Below are positions 16,816 through 25,839 of a DNA stretch of 64,000 bases, in pieces. The notes under the pieces are model-generated. The model had not been told where the DNA came from, searched no databases, and saw nothing but the letters and a program-made list of their open reading frames with translations. A program made the position numbers and the translations under genes. Numbering within the stretch: position 1 is the first letter of the stretch; each line of letters starts with the position of its first letter. Origin of the DNA: Bacteroidota bacterium (lineage in GTDB: Bacteria > Bacteroidota > Bacteroidia > Bacteroidales > Lentimicrobiaceae); contig JAEZDY010000022.1 in assembly GCA_023417935.1 (NCBI GenBank), positions 1 to 64,000 on the forward strand, read 5' to 3'.

Positions 16816-19479
16816 TTAGAATTTGAAGGTGTAATTTATAGAAGGAATAGCACCGGCCACAGAGATCTTTGTGGGAATAATTTCTAAATCTCCACTGAGG
16901 TCAGCAGGGATATGGATATTTCCTCTGTCGTCCATGATCTTGTTGAAGCTGATGGAGAAGGGGTTGCTTCTGCCGTAAGCATTGTAAACTGACAATACTA
17001 AATTGTGCGTAAAGCGCTTATCGGGATCGTTCAGTTTGATAGTCATGGAAAGGTCGAGTCTGTGGTAATCGGGATAACGGTCATTGTTTTTCTCACCATA
17101 AATTGGAACAGTAGAGCCATTATATTGCATAAAACCAACAGGGGAGGTGAACGGGGAGCCGGTCATATAGACCCAGCCGGCTGTAATGTCCAGGCGCCTG
17201 GTAACTGAAAGCAGAATGTTGGCGAAAATGCTGTTAGGATGATCGAATGAAGCAGGGAATTCTTTTCCTGAATTGATGGATTCAATGGTTTTTAATACCC
17301 TGGAATAGGAGTAGCCAACCCAGCCACTGATTATTCCTTCGTTTTTGCGCAACAATACTTCAAGTCCGTATACTCTTGAATCTCCAAAACGTAATTCACC
17401 TTCTATAAGCGGATTATAAAGCATATTTGCATGGTCTTTATAATCAATCTGATTGTAAAGCTTTTTATAGAAAATTTCAGTGCTAAACTGCAGTTTCTTA
17501 ACTGATTTTAAATATCCAAGTGTTAGGAGGTCGGCTTTTTGGGGTTTTATATTGGGACCTGCCGGAGCCCATATATCAAGGGAAGTGAAGGGACTGGTAG
17601 AATTCGATAAAATCTGAAGATACTGTGCTGTGCGGCTATATCCTGCTGTTAAGGATGATGAACCCGACAATTTATACGTAATATTCAAACGTGGTTCAGC
17701 ATTGATATATGGTGAATAGAAACTTCTCTTTTGTACCTCAATGGTATCAAACGGGCGGTATGCAGCATCAAAGAAATATACAGTTGCAGGGCCTAAATTC
17801 CTCCATGAACTCACACGCAATCCGGCTTTTAAGGTTATTCTTTCACCCATAATCCGTTCATTGCTAACGTAACCTGATAGTCCCAGCGAATTATATGGTG
17901 ATATGCGGGGGGCAGCTTGTTGTGTAAGCTCATCAGTAAAATGCACATTGCCCGGATTTGAATGGTAATTGCTAAGCTCAACACCTGCACGATAAGTATT
18001 ACCCGGGTTTTTAAACCACGAAAGGTCGCTCTTAAGCGCACGCGTCATGATGGAAGAAGTCCAATAGTCATCTTGCTCACGCGACATGTACAGGTAATAA
18101 TTATACTCGCTGAAGATGGCAGTAGTATTAATGAAGAGCTTGTTGTTAAAAAGATGGTTCCAGCGGATGGTCCCGGTAGCATTATTCCAGCTAAGGCCAA
18201 AGGTGGTTACGGTTGCAGCTGACAAACGACTAAAGTCGTCCTTACCGGTAAATCCTGTTAGGAATAAGCGATTCTTATCATTAAGCCTGATATTAAGTTT
18301 AGCATTCAAGTCATAGAACTTTACGGTAAAGGACTTCTCGCTGAGGTTGTCAATTTGTGTAAGCCAACTTAGGTTTGAACGTCGTGCCGATAAAATAAAA
18401 GAACTCTTTTCTTTCATAATAGGTCCCTCAACGGTAAGGTCAGTGGTGAAGAGGCCGATGTTTCCTGATGCACCAAGCCTGTTAAGGTTACCATCCCGTG
18501 CCCTGATATCTATAACTGATGATAGCCTTCCACCATAAGAAGCTGGAAAATCCCCTTTGTATGCTTTTACATCTTTTATGGCATCGGGTGCCAGTGCTGA
18601 AAAGAAGCCAAACAGGTGAGCAGGGTTAAAAATTGGCGCTTCATCTATGAGCATCAGGTTCTGATCCTTATCGCCCCCCCTGACATAGTAAAATGATGAT
18701 CCATCACCAAATCCTGCGATCCCGGGTATTGATTGAAGGGATTTGATCACATCTGTATTGCCGGCAAAACCTGCCATGCGCTTGAGTGTAACCGACGACA
18801 GGTGTACCTGTCCGCCTTCATTGTCAATAACTGCTAATTCCGGTCGGCTAACTATCTCAACTTCATTCATTTTAATTGACGATTCCTGCATTAACAGGTC
18901 AAGTCGGCGGTCATTCCCCAGTTCTATCAGTATATTGCGTGGTGCATATCCAATCACAGAGTATGTTATTGTGTATGCTCCTTCGGGCAGTGTTAGTGAA
19001 TAAAAGCCGTATGCATTTGAGATAGTGCCTTTCAACGAAACTTTATCATAAATACCTGCGCCAATTATTACTTCACCATTAATGCTGTCGCGGATAAATC
19101 CACTGATGGTGTAATGATTTAGATGCCGCTTTTTAGGAACTTCATCTCCCTGAGATAAAGCTAACTTTTTAAGCACCACATGCCTGCCAGTGACAGAATA
19201 GCTTATGTTCAAAGGTGTTAGCAACTCATCAAGTACTTCCTTCACAGGTTTGTTGATAGCGTGTATTGTAACTTCTTCGCTTAAGGGTATTTTTTGAGGA
19301 TTGTATGAAAACCGGATATCACCTTTTAGAGTGAGTTCATTGAGCACCTTCACCAGAGGTTGTGAAGTGATTTCAAGGGTAATAAGCTTATCAAGATTCT
19401 GGGCTCTTAGGGAAATGGTTATTGTAAGAAACAGCAGACACAGGATAGTGGACTTTAATAGTTTACTGGCAATTCCCAT
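16816..19479 (-). CDS. TonB-dependent outer-membrane receptor with STN domain
   Basis: The start at 19479 was chosen because it opens directly into a signal peptide (MGIASKLLKSTILCL, ending LRAQ). The frame stays open to 19572, inside fecR. The 887-residue product has an STN domain (the signalling domain that contacts FecR), then a CarboxypepD-regulatory-like domain (YTISGFIRDSINGEVIIGAGI), a plug domain (SLQSIPGIAGFGDGSSFYYVRGG) and a 22-strand-type barrel ending in INYTFKF. Its start overlaps the fecR stop by 17 nt, consistent with coupling. The STN domain plus adjacent FecR and sigma genes indicate cell-surface signalling regulated by its own substrate. Substrate not deducible; the DUF4249 partner gene is downstream. 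Confidence 0.92.
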   Translation of the reverse strand: MGIASKLLKSTILCLLFLTITISLRAQNLDKLITLEITSQPLVKVLNELTLKGDIRFSYNPQKIPLSEEVTIHAINKPVKEVLDELLTPLNISYSVTGRHVVLKKLALSQGDEVPKKRHLNHYTISGFIRDSINGEVIIGAGIYDKVSLKGTISNAYGFYSLTLPEGAYTITYSVIGYAPRNILIELGNDRRLDLLMQESSIKMNEVEIVSRPELAVIDNEGGQVHLSSVTLKRMAGFAGNTDVIKSLQSIPGIAGFGDGSSFYYVRGGDKDQNLMLIDEAPIFNPAHLFGFFSALAPDAIKDVKAYKGDFPASYGGRLSSVIDIRARDGNLNRLGASGNIGLFTTDLTVEGPIMKEKSSFILSARRSNLSWLTQIDNLSEKSFTVKFYDLNAKLNIRLNDKNRLFLTGFTGKDDFSRLSAATVTTFGLSWNNATGTIRWNHLFNNKLFINTTAIFSEYNYYLYMSREQDDYWTSSIMTRALKSDLSWFKNPGNTYRAGVELSNYHSNPGNVHFTDELTQQAAPRISPYNSLGLSGYVSNERIMGERITLKAGLRVSSWRNLGPATVYFFDAAYRPFDTIEVQKRSFYSPYINAEPRLNITYKLSGSSSLTAGYSRTAQYLQILSNSTSPFTSLDIWAPAGPNIKPQKADLLTLGYLKSVKKLQFSTEIFYKKLYNQIDYKDHANMLYNPLIEGELRFGDSRVYGLEVLLRKNEGIISGWVGYSYSRVLKTIESINSGKEFPASFDHPNSIFANILLSVTRRLDITAGWVYMTGSPFTSPVGFMQYNGSTVPIYGEKNNDRYPDYHRLDLSMTIKLNDPDKRFTHNLVLSVYNAYGRSNPFSISFNKIMDDRGNIHIPADLSGDLEIIPTKISVAGAIPSINYTFKF

Positions 19480-20515
19480 CGAGAGAGATGATGTTATCTT
19501 TACTGCGACTGTATTTAATTCCGAGTGTTTCGCTGATGACATTGAGTACCTGGTCAAGTGATTGCTTTTCAAAGGTAGCAGTAAGTGTGCAATCTTTCAA
19601 GTTTTCATCCTTAACTATTTCTACATGATATACTTTCTCAAGTATCTTTTCTACCTCTTCCAATGCAGTATTATTGAAAACGATGTTACCGGTTAGCCAT
19701 GCATTATAGTTAGGGTTTGTATTAACTGACTTCTGTATGCTCTTTTCTTCAGTATTGATTAACGCAGCTTCGCCCGGTTTAAGTATCAGCTTTTCTGATT
19801 CGTTGCCTTTAAAAAACAAAGAAACCTTACCTGTTTCAAGTACTACGTTCATTTCACCATCGCCAGCCTTGGTATTCACATTAAATTGAGTACCAAGTAC
19901 CATGATCCTTAAATTATTACCTGATACGATAAAGGGGTGTTTCATATCATGTTGCACATTGAAATTGGCCTCTCCCTCAAGCGTTACATTGCGTGTTTCC
20001 TTAACAAAAGATGCAGGATATCCAATTTTTGATCCTTTATATAATGTAATCACCGATCCATCAGGCAGCACATGCTCAATGTTAGCATCTTCAGCATAAA
20101 CTTCTGTCATTTCAGGGGAAGCAATAAGGTAGTATAGTATAGCGGCTGAAATAACAATTACTGCAAAGGATGCTGCTATCCTCCATGAACTGATCATACT
20201 TATAACAGTCGACCTCCTTTTTCTAATATTTGCTGGTTTTACATTATTTGAAATTGCTTTATCAGGGCTAGAAATAGAAGATTTCGCTGAATTGCCCAGG
20301 CGGGATGAGAAAGCCTCCCATTCCTTATTGATATCAATGGACGAAATGGTGTCTTTTGTAAGTAACATCCAGGTTTGGTGGTGTTCTTCAAATAAACTCC
20401 TGTTCACCGGGTCTTCAGCCAACCAGTCGTAAAGGCGGTTTATTTCCTCAGATGTTGCCTCACCGTGGAAATATTTAACCATCAGGTTGTTGAAGTATGA
20501 TTTCTTATCGTTCAT
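19463..20515 (-). CDS. FecR-type anti-sigma factor
   Basis: This 350-residue protein has a cytosolic N-terminus with the short sigma-binding region (HGEATSEEINRLYDWLAEDP). A single membrane helix lies at about residues 113-133 (IAASFAVIVISAAILYY). The periplasmic FecR domain contains LPDGSVITLYKGSKIGYP, and a DUF4974-type C-terminus follows (IVFNNTALEEVEKILEKVY), which is the part that meets the receptor STN domain. It follows the sigma gene by 45 nt and overlaps the receptor gene. Confidence 0.93.
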   Translation of the reverse strand: MNDKKSYFNNLMVKYFHGEATSEEINRLYDWLAEDPVNRSLFEEHHQTWMLLTKDTISSIDINKEWEAFSSRLGNSAKSSISSPDKAISNNVKPANIRKRRSTVISMISSWRIAASFAVIVISAAILYYLIASPEMTEVYAEDANIEHVLPDGSVITLYKGSKIGYPASFVKETRNVTLEGEANFNVQHDMKHPFIVSGNNLRIMVLGTQFNVNTKAGDGEMNVVLETGKVSLFFKGNESEKLILKPGEAALINTEEKSIQKSVNTNPNYNAWLTGNIVFNNTALEEVEKILEKVYHVEIVKDENLKDCTLTATFEKQSLDQVLNVISETLGIKYSRSKDNIISLDGNCQ

Positions 20516-20560
20516 ATTGTTTTTCGTCCGTCAGTTATACACTTAAAGCATCATTTACCC

Positions 20561-21115
20561 TTATTGTTTAAGAGATAAAAATATCAATATCACTAATTTA
20601 AGATATCCCGCCAGACGGGTCCTTAGATATTGCAAAGCTTTTGACATCTGTGCTTCAACAGTTTTTACAGAAATGCCAAGCTTGTCACTGATTTCCCTGT
20701 ACTTAAGATTCTCATTGCGACTTAGCAGGAAAACCTCCCTGCATTTTTCGGGCAATTCACTTATGGCAGTCTGTATTGTAGTGTGCAACTCCTGCTCAGT
20801 AAGATGATCAGAATCAAAAGAATCGAATTGTTCCTCATTTGCAGGCAAATTCTCTATGTCCAGGAGGTTTGTGTGGAATTTCTTGTTATCACGCAGATGG
20901 TTCAGGCACTTGTTGCGGATGCCCGTTGTAAGGTATGCTCTTACATTCCGGGTTACGTCAATTGATTCCCGCTTTTCCCATAGTCCCAGAAAAGCATCCT
21001 GCACTATTTCACGAGCGGCTTCACCATCCTTTACATAAGTTTGTGCGAAGAAACAGAGTCCCTTGTATTCAGAGCGGAACAATGATTCGAAACTGATCCT
21101 GTCAAGTTGATTCAT
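20561..21115 (-). CDS. ECF-type RNA polymerase sigma factor
   Basis: This 184-residue protein has sigma region 2 (YKGLCFFAQTYVKDGEAAREIVQDAFLGLW) and region 4 with a helix-turn-helix (LPEKCREVFLLSRNENLKYREISDKLG, then SVKTVEAQMSKAL). It belongs to the FecI-like Bacteroidota ECF group (RpoE, Bacteroides expansion family 1 type). It is the first gene of the sigma, FecR, receptor, DUF4249 unit, so it likely drives receptor transcription after FecR release. Divergent from the MOT1-type transporter gene. Confidence 0.93.
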   Translation of the reverse strand: MNQLDRISFESLFRSEYKGLCFFAQTYVKDGEAAREIVQDAFLGLWEKRESIDVTRNVRAYLTTGIRNKCLNHLRDNKKFHTNLLDIENLPANEEQFDSFDSDHLTEQELHTTIQTAISELPEKCREVFLLSRNENLKYREISDKLGISVKTVEAQMSKALQYLRTRLAGYLKLVILIFLSLKQ

Positions 21116-21192
21116 TCGTTTCTGTACTGTGATAATACTGGTTCAATGTATAAATCAGCTGCATGACAGCTATATGCAATTACGGATGCTTG

Positions 21193-21200
21193 CAAAGATA
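21193..21200 (-). promoter_or_regulatory. Candidate -7 box TATCTTTG of the sigma/FecR/receptor unit
   Basis: TATCTTTG matches TAnnTTTG and would give a 5' leader of about 70 nt before the ATG at 21115. No good -33 match was found. Confidence 0.45.
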
Positions 21201-21261
21201 TCTAAAAGATCATTTAGAGTTAACTACGCCCATTTAACCTGCTCAGATACTTTTTTTAAAC

Positions 21262-21269
21262 TAATTTTG
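21262..21269 (+). promoter_or_regulatory. Candidate -7 box TAATTTTG 7 nt before the MOT1-type gene
   Basis: TAATTTTG fits TAnnTTTG. Only CCGGTTC separates it from the ATG at 21277, so the message would be leaderless or nearly so. Confidence 0.45.
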
Positions 21270-21276
21270 CCGGTTC

Positions 21277-22440
21277 ATGCAACTTGTTAAGTTTATAAAA
21301 CAAAGAATCAGCATTAACCGGAATGAATTATCCGGTGCTTTCGGTGATATAGGCACCGATCTGCCTCTTATTGTGGGTATGATACTGGCAAGTGGGCTTA
21401 ACAGTGCCAATGTATTGATCGCTTACGGGGCTATGCATGTTATCACAGCTTTTATATATGGCATTCCAATGCCTGTGCAGCCCTTGAAAGCGGTTGCTAT
21501 GATTGTTATTGCCCAGAAGATCTCACCGGAAATCATTTATGGTGGTGGATTGGCTATTGGCATCGTAATGCTGCTGTTAACTATTACAGGAGCTGTTGAC
21601 ATGATAGCAAAATATATTCCCAAGGTAGTGGTCAGGGGTATACAATTTGGACTCGGACTGCAGCTTTCAATGATTGCCCTCAGGGAATATGTTATGTCAG
21701 ATTCTTTTAACGGTATAATGATTGCGGTAATTGCTTTTATTATAACTGTTGTGCTGATGGGCAATAGAAAATATCCACCTGCCATATTTGTAATTGTACT
21801 AGGCATACTCTATGCACTGGTTACTCACTTTGATGTATTAGGTAACATCCGCCCTGTATTACCCTCAGTGCCTGAACTATACAAGCCTTCCTGGACTGAT
21901 ATCCTCACCGGCTTTATTATTCTTGCCCTTCCGCAAATACCCCTTTCAATTGGTAATTCAATTATAGCCACACACCGGATTGCTGGTGATTTATTTCCTG
22001 AGAAAAGGGTGACATTAAAAAAAATAAGCTTTAGCTATTCTCTCATCAATATTATTAACCCAATGTTGGGTGGTATCCCCACCTGTCATGGTTCAGGAGG
22101 TATGGCAGGGCATTATGCCTTTGGTGCCCGCACAGGCGGTTCAGTTTTAATATACGGCACCCTCTTTCTTATACTTGGCTTGTTTTTCAGTAATAGCTTT
22201 CAACTGATACTCAACATATTTCCACTGCCTGTTCTGGGTATAATCCTGCTGTTTGAAGGTTTGTGGCTGATGATGTTCATAAAAGATATAATAGACTCAA
22301 AAAAGAGCTTTTTTATTGCCCTGCTCACTGCGTTGATTGCAGCTTTTTTGCCATATGGATATCTCATTGGCATGATCGTGGGAACTGTATTGTATTACAT
22401 TTCTGATAAGCATATTAAGAGCTACCTCAAGATTCCTTAA
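21277..22440 (+). CDS. MOT1-type molybdate/sulfate transporter
   Basis: This 387-residue integral membrane protein has about ten to twelve hydrophobic segments. It carries the two MOT1 signature regions: GAFGDIGTDLPLIVGMILAS near the N-terminus with IPMPVQPLKAVA, and ALPQIPLSIGNSIIA with PTCHGSGGMAGHYAFGARTGG in the middle. MOT1 proteins (SulP relatives without a STAS domain) import molybdate, and some relatives move sulfate or tungstate. Its neighbour 3.4 kb downstream on the same strand is an aldehyde:ferredoxin oxidoreductase, a tungsten/molybdenum enzyme, so oxyanion supply for that enzyme is a sensible role (inference). Confidence 0.87.
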   Translation: MQLVKFIKQRISINRNELSGAFGDIGTDLPLIVGMILASGLNSANVLIAYGAMHVITAFIYGIPMPVQPLKAVAMIVIAQKISPEIIYGGGLAIGIVMLLLTITGAVDMIAKYIPKVVVRGIQFGLGLQLSMIALREYVMSDSFNGIMIAVIAFIITVVLMGNRKYPPAIFVIVLGILYALVTHFDVLGNIRPVLPSVPELYKPSWTDILTGFIILALPQIPLSIGNSIIATHRIAGDLFPEKRVTLKKISFSYSLINIINPMLGGIPTCHGSGGMAGHYAFGARTGGSVLIYGTLFLILGLFFSNSFQLILNIFPLPVLGIILLFEGLWLMMFIKDIIDSKKSFFIALLTALIAAFLPYGYLIGMIVGTVLYYISDKHIKSYLKIP

Positions 22441-22586
22441 GCAATTACCTGGCAGTTGTGAAAGCAGTGTATATTGTTTAATAGCTAAGGCTAATAGTGC
22501 AACCTTATGGTCAATTATACATCTTAAGTAAAATCAGGTATTTTTTTGTTAATTCTTTAAGCTAATAATCACTAAAACTTAAAGTT

Positions 22587-23444
22587 ATGAGAACTATAAT
22601 ATTACTCCCTTTACTTCTGATAAGTTTCTTAACCCTGAATGCACAAACAAACCCGGATATTGAAGGTGACACTATGTTGTGCCCTGATACTGAGGGAACC
22701 GCCTATGTTACTAATCCTGTGTTTGATACTTATCAATGGTATTTTAAATATTGGTTCCTTCAGGATGATTTTGTACCAATAGAAGGGGCTACCGGGCCAA
22801 CGTTTACGTATGACTGGTTCACATACGACCAGGCACTCCTGAAAGTTATCGCCACAATTGGTGGTCAGTCATTTGAGTCAGATACATTACAAATTGACAG
22901 TTATGCCTGGTTACCGATTTTTACAATGTATGAACTTGGCGATGGCGTTACTTTTGATCCCGAAACCGAAACTTTTATCCTGGATGAGGGTGCCGAATTT
23001 CCTGTGTCAATCAATAACCCTCCATACGACACTCTTATACAGTGGTATAGAGATGGTGATAGTATTGAAGGGGCTACAAATGCCACCTATGTAATACGCG
23101 ATGCAGGTACATACTATGCAACTGCAGCGCCATCTTTCTGTCCGGGCAGCATAAGTACCAGTATGCCAATGGTTGTTACTATGGCGGTTGATGTACCATT
23201 AATTGATCCTGCCACTGCAAGTATCTATCCAAATCCTGCAATTGATGAACTGAATATTGATCTTCCAAACAATTCAACATTCAAAGAATTCATGATATTG
23301 GATCTTTCAGGGCGTATAATTATGCAGAAACCAATTGTGTCAGGAGTAAATAAAGTAGCTATTGATGAGCTGAACAGGGGTATATACTTAATTAAACTGA
23401 AAGGTGATTCAGTACAAACTACCAAAAGGTTAATAAAGCAATAA
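22587..23444 (+). CDS. T9SS-secreted protein with Ig/PKD-like domains
   Basis: This 285-residue protein has a signal peptide (ends LTLNAQ). It carries two Ig/PKD-like segments (MLCPDTEGTAYVTNPVFDTYQWYF and a second with LIQWYRDGDSIEGATNATYVI) and a C-terminal T9SS type A domain (SIYPNPAIDELNIDL to TKRLIKQ). The DTYQWY and IEGATG motifs recur in adhesin-like secreted proteins of this phylum. It is a monocistronic unit, with a strong terminator about 105 nt behind it. No enzymatic motif. Confidence 0.75.
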   Translation: MRTIILLPLLLISFLTLNAQTNPDIEGDTMLCPDTEGTAYVTNPVFDTYQWYFKYWFLQDDFVPIEGATGPTFTYDWFTYDQALLKVIATIGGQSFESDTLQIDSYAWLPIFTMYELGDGVTFDPETETFILDEGAEFPVSINNPPYDTLIQWYRDGDSIEGATNATYVIRDAGTYYATAAPSFCPGSISTSMPMVVTMAVDVPLIDPATASIYPNPAIDELNIDLPNNSTFKEFMILDLSGRIIMQKPIVSGVNKVAIDELNRGIYLIKLKGDSVQTTKRLIKQ

Positions 23445-23549
23445 GCGAAAAAATTACTACCGTATTTAAGAGAAAAATACAGTACCCTGCAATCCCGATT
23501 ACTGAGAATTAATCAGTTAAGAACCCGGATTATAATTTAGTGACATCTT

Positions 23550-23584
23550 GTACTGCTCTTTTTTAGAAGGGCAGTACTTTTTTT
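23550..23584 (+). terminator. Intrinsic terminator behind the 22587 gene
   Basis: Arms GTACTGC (23550-23556) and GCAGTAC (23571-23577) enclose a loop with a further partial TCTT/AGAA pairing. A run of seven T residues follows on the plus strand. Confidence 0.85.
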
Positions 23585-23703
23585 GCACTATATTATAAAA
23601 TTACCTTTTTTAATCAAAGCATACTTCTTAATTTTACATGAAATTCAGCTTTGGATACTGAAATGTCAAGCTCAAGTTTTTATTTATTTAATTCTTATCC
23701 GGT

Positions 23704-25083
23704 ATGAATGTAAAACATTTACTCTCAGTACTTTTTATTATTACAGGTATTAACCTCACAGCACAAGTCCCTGATATGACAGCACTTGGTCCTATGTATA
23801 CATACGGCTGGGATACTATAAAACTTTATGATACTGATGGGCTAATTGAGCGATACACCCAAACTTATAATCAGCAAGGTAGAGTGACTATGCAGTATCA
23901 TGAAGATTTTGGTATAAACCCATGGAATATTTCAACGAGGAAGAATTACACCTACGATGAAAATGGTAATATGGGTACTACACTTACTCAGAAAATTTTC
24001 CCCGACAGCATAGTAAATGCATCGTTATCACTCTTTGAATATAATGGTGCCAAGCAGTTACTAAGCCACCAGATACAGGAATGGAAGTATAATACTACAT
24101 GGGCTAATGCCTACAGATTTGAGTATGTATATGATAATAGTGGTAACCTTACTGAATATACTGAGAACTCATGGGCAGGTGGATGGAAGCCAACACTCAG
24201 GAAGGTTTACACCTATAATTCAATTGACAGCCTCACAACAATGACCACTCAAATAGCTGTTGGTACTGAAATGGTTAACAACCAACGTGAAACATACACC
24301 CGTAATCCACAGGGCAAATTAACCTCTCTATTATTTGAAGAATTTACAAACGGTGCTTGGAGGTTCTCAGTGAAAACAGATTTTACCTACCATAACGATG
24401 GGAAAATCAGCACAAGGATTGAATCGCAATCTTATGACGGCGTGAACTTGGTTGAATTATTAAAATACAACTATGCATGGGACTCAGCCGGTAATCTCTC
24501 GCGTATTATGGAAGCTGAAAAACACGATAATCAATGGGTTGATTTCTTCATGACCAACCATTCGTATGATGCTAAAAAGCATCGTCTACAAACAATTCGT
24601 GAGAAAAAGAAAGATGCTGACTGGACAAATTACGACAGGTGCACCTATACATATGATGCCAATGGGAGCACTGTTGAAGGTAAGTATGAAACCTGGGCCG
24701 ACGGTAACTGGTCGCCTTGGGTAGGCAGGTTGGAACAATACTACAATGGTAAGCACGACGCCTATGTGCAACTTTCTGCTTATCGTTATGAAGCTATATA
24801 TAGATACATAGACCTTGGCATTGGTGAGAACAAAAATGTATCTGACTTTACTGTATATCCAAACCCGGCAACAAATGTAATTTCCATTTCAGGAAATGAT
24901 AACCGTTTAGTTAACAGTATTGTGCTACTTGATTCACAAGGTCAGATCTGTCTTTCGCAGAAATCTAATGAAAGAGGCAGAATTCAGTTAAATGTAAGCG
25001 CACTTTCGCCAGGTATTTACATCTTGCGCATTGAATCGCAGGGAAGAATTGAGAATAAAAAAGTGATAATCTCCAAACATTAA
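23704..25083 (+). CDS. T9SS-secreted YD-like repeat protein
   Basis: This 459-residue protein has a signal peptide (ends INLTAQ). About nine repeats of roughly 40-45 residues follow in the YD/antiparallel style (YTYDENGNMGTTLTQ, YVYDNSGNLTEYTEN, YTYDANGSTVEGKYE). The C-terminus is a T9SS type A domain (FTVYPNPATNVISISG). Such proteins resemble single-sheet relatives of RHS repeats without the core or toxin. Role unknown. It lies 80 nt before the ferredoxin gene but shows no functional link to it. Confidence 0.75.
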   Translation: MNVKHLLSVLFIITGINLTAQVPDMTALGPMYTYGWDTIKLYDTDGLIERYTQTYNQQGRVTMQYHEDFGINPWNISTRKNYTYDENGNMGTTLTQKIFPDSIVNASLSLFEYNGAKQLLSHQIQEWKYNTTWANAYRFEYVYDNSGNLTEYTENSWAGGWKPTLRKVYTYNSIDSLTTMTTQIAVGTEMVNNQRETYTRNPQGKLTSLLFEEFTNGAWRFSVKTDFTYHNDGKISTRIESQSYDGVNLVELLKYNYAWDSAGNLSRIMEAEKHDNQWVDFFMTNHSYDAKKHRLQTIREKKKDADWTNYDRCTYTYDANGSTVEGKYETWADGNWSPWVGRLEQYYNGKHDAYVQLSAYRYEAIYRYIDLGIGENKNVSDFTVYPNPATNVISISGNDNRLVNSIVLLDSQGQICLSQKSNERGRIQLNVSALSPGIYILRIESQGRIENKKVIISKH

Positions 25084-25163
25084 GCATGAGGTTCCAACGG
25101 GTAATGTGGATTAATTGTATAGAAGATCAGACATAGAGAGTAGTAATTTCAGACGAAAGATAT

Positions 25164-25829
25164 ATGATTCAACATAAATCAGGAAGGAGAGAATTTCTCC
25201 GGTTGCTGGCCATAGGTGGCGGCGGCATGATTGTTATTGGGAAGTTCAACTTCCTGTTTGCCAATGGACCCGCTAACGGGGTGCTCAAGGCTATAGTAGT
25301 TGACTTCGATAAATGTGCCGGTTGCCGAACTTGTGAAACAGCCTGCTCAGCATTTCATCATAAAGTTATGATTGATGGTGAATCACTTAATGGTTTAGGC
25401 AATCCAAAACTTGGCAATATTCAGGTGTACCACTTCAATCCTGATGTTGATATACCTTCGGTGTGTGCAAATTGTCCTGAAACTCCCTGTGTTAATGCAT
25501 GCCCATCAAGTCCGGATGAAGACACCGGTTATGGAGCAATTTACAGGGATAAGGAAACAATGGCCATCCGAACCAATCATGAACTGTGTATAAGTTGCGG
25601 ATCATGTGCACGTGCCTGTGAAGCAGACAGTACCGGCATAATAAAAATGAATCCTGTTACCAATTTTCCAGGTCATATATGCGACCACTGCAGTGGTGAT
25701 CCGCAATGTGTGAAACACTGTCCTTATGGCGCATTGTCATTCCATGATGTAGATGTTAATGGAGCCTTTTTTGGCAAATCGCCGCAGGAAATTGCTGATA
25801 TATTGTTTGAACGCTATTATGCTAATTAG
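25164..25829 (+). CDS. Tat-targeted four-cluster 4Fe-4S ferredoxin, YdhY-like
   Basis: This 221-residue protein has a twin-arginine start (GRREFLRLLAIGGGG followed by a hydrophobic stretch). Sixteen Cys lie in four groups: CAGCRTCETAC, CANCPETPCVNAC, CISCGSCARAC and CDHCSGDPQCVKHC. That is the four-cluster electron-transfer subunit of molybdenum/tungsten oxidoreductases. It ends 10 nt before the aldehyde ferredoxin oxidoreductase gene and is its likely electron partner, as YdhY is for YdhV in E. coli. The Tat-like leader implies export, which is unusual for an AOR partner. Confidence 0.88.
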   Translation: MIQHKSGRREFLRLLAIGGGGMIVIGKFNFLFANGPANGVLKAIVVDFDKCAGCRTCETACSAFHHKVMIDGESLNGLGNPKLGNIQVYHFNPDVDIPSVCANCPETPCVNACPSSPDEDTGYGAIYRDKETMAIRTNHELCISCGSCARACEADSTGIIKMNPVTNFPGHICDHCSGDPQCVKHCPYGALSFHDVDVNGAFFGKSPQEIADILFERYYAN

Positions 25830-25839
25830 AAAGTAAACC

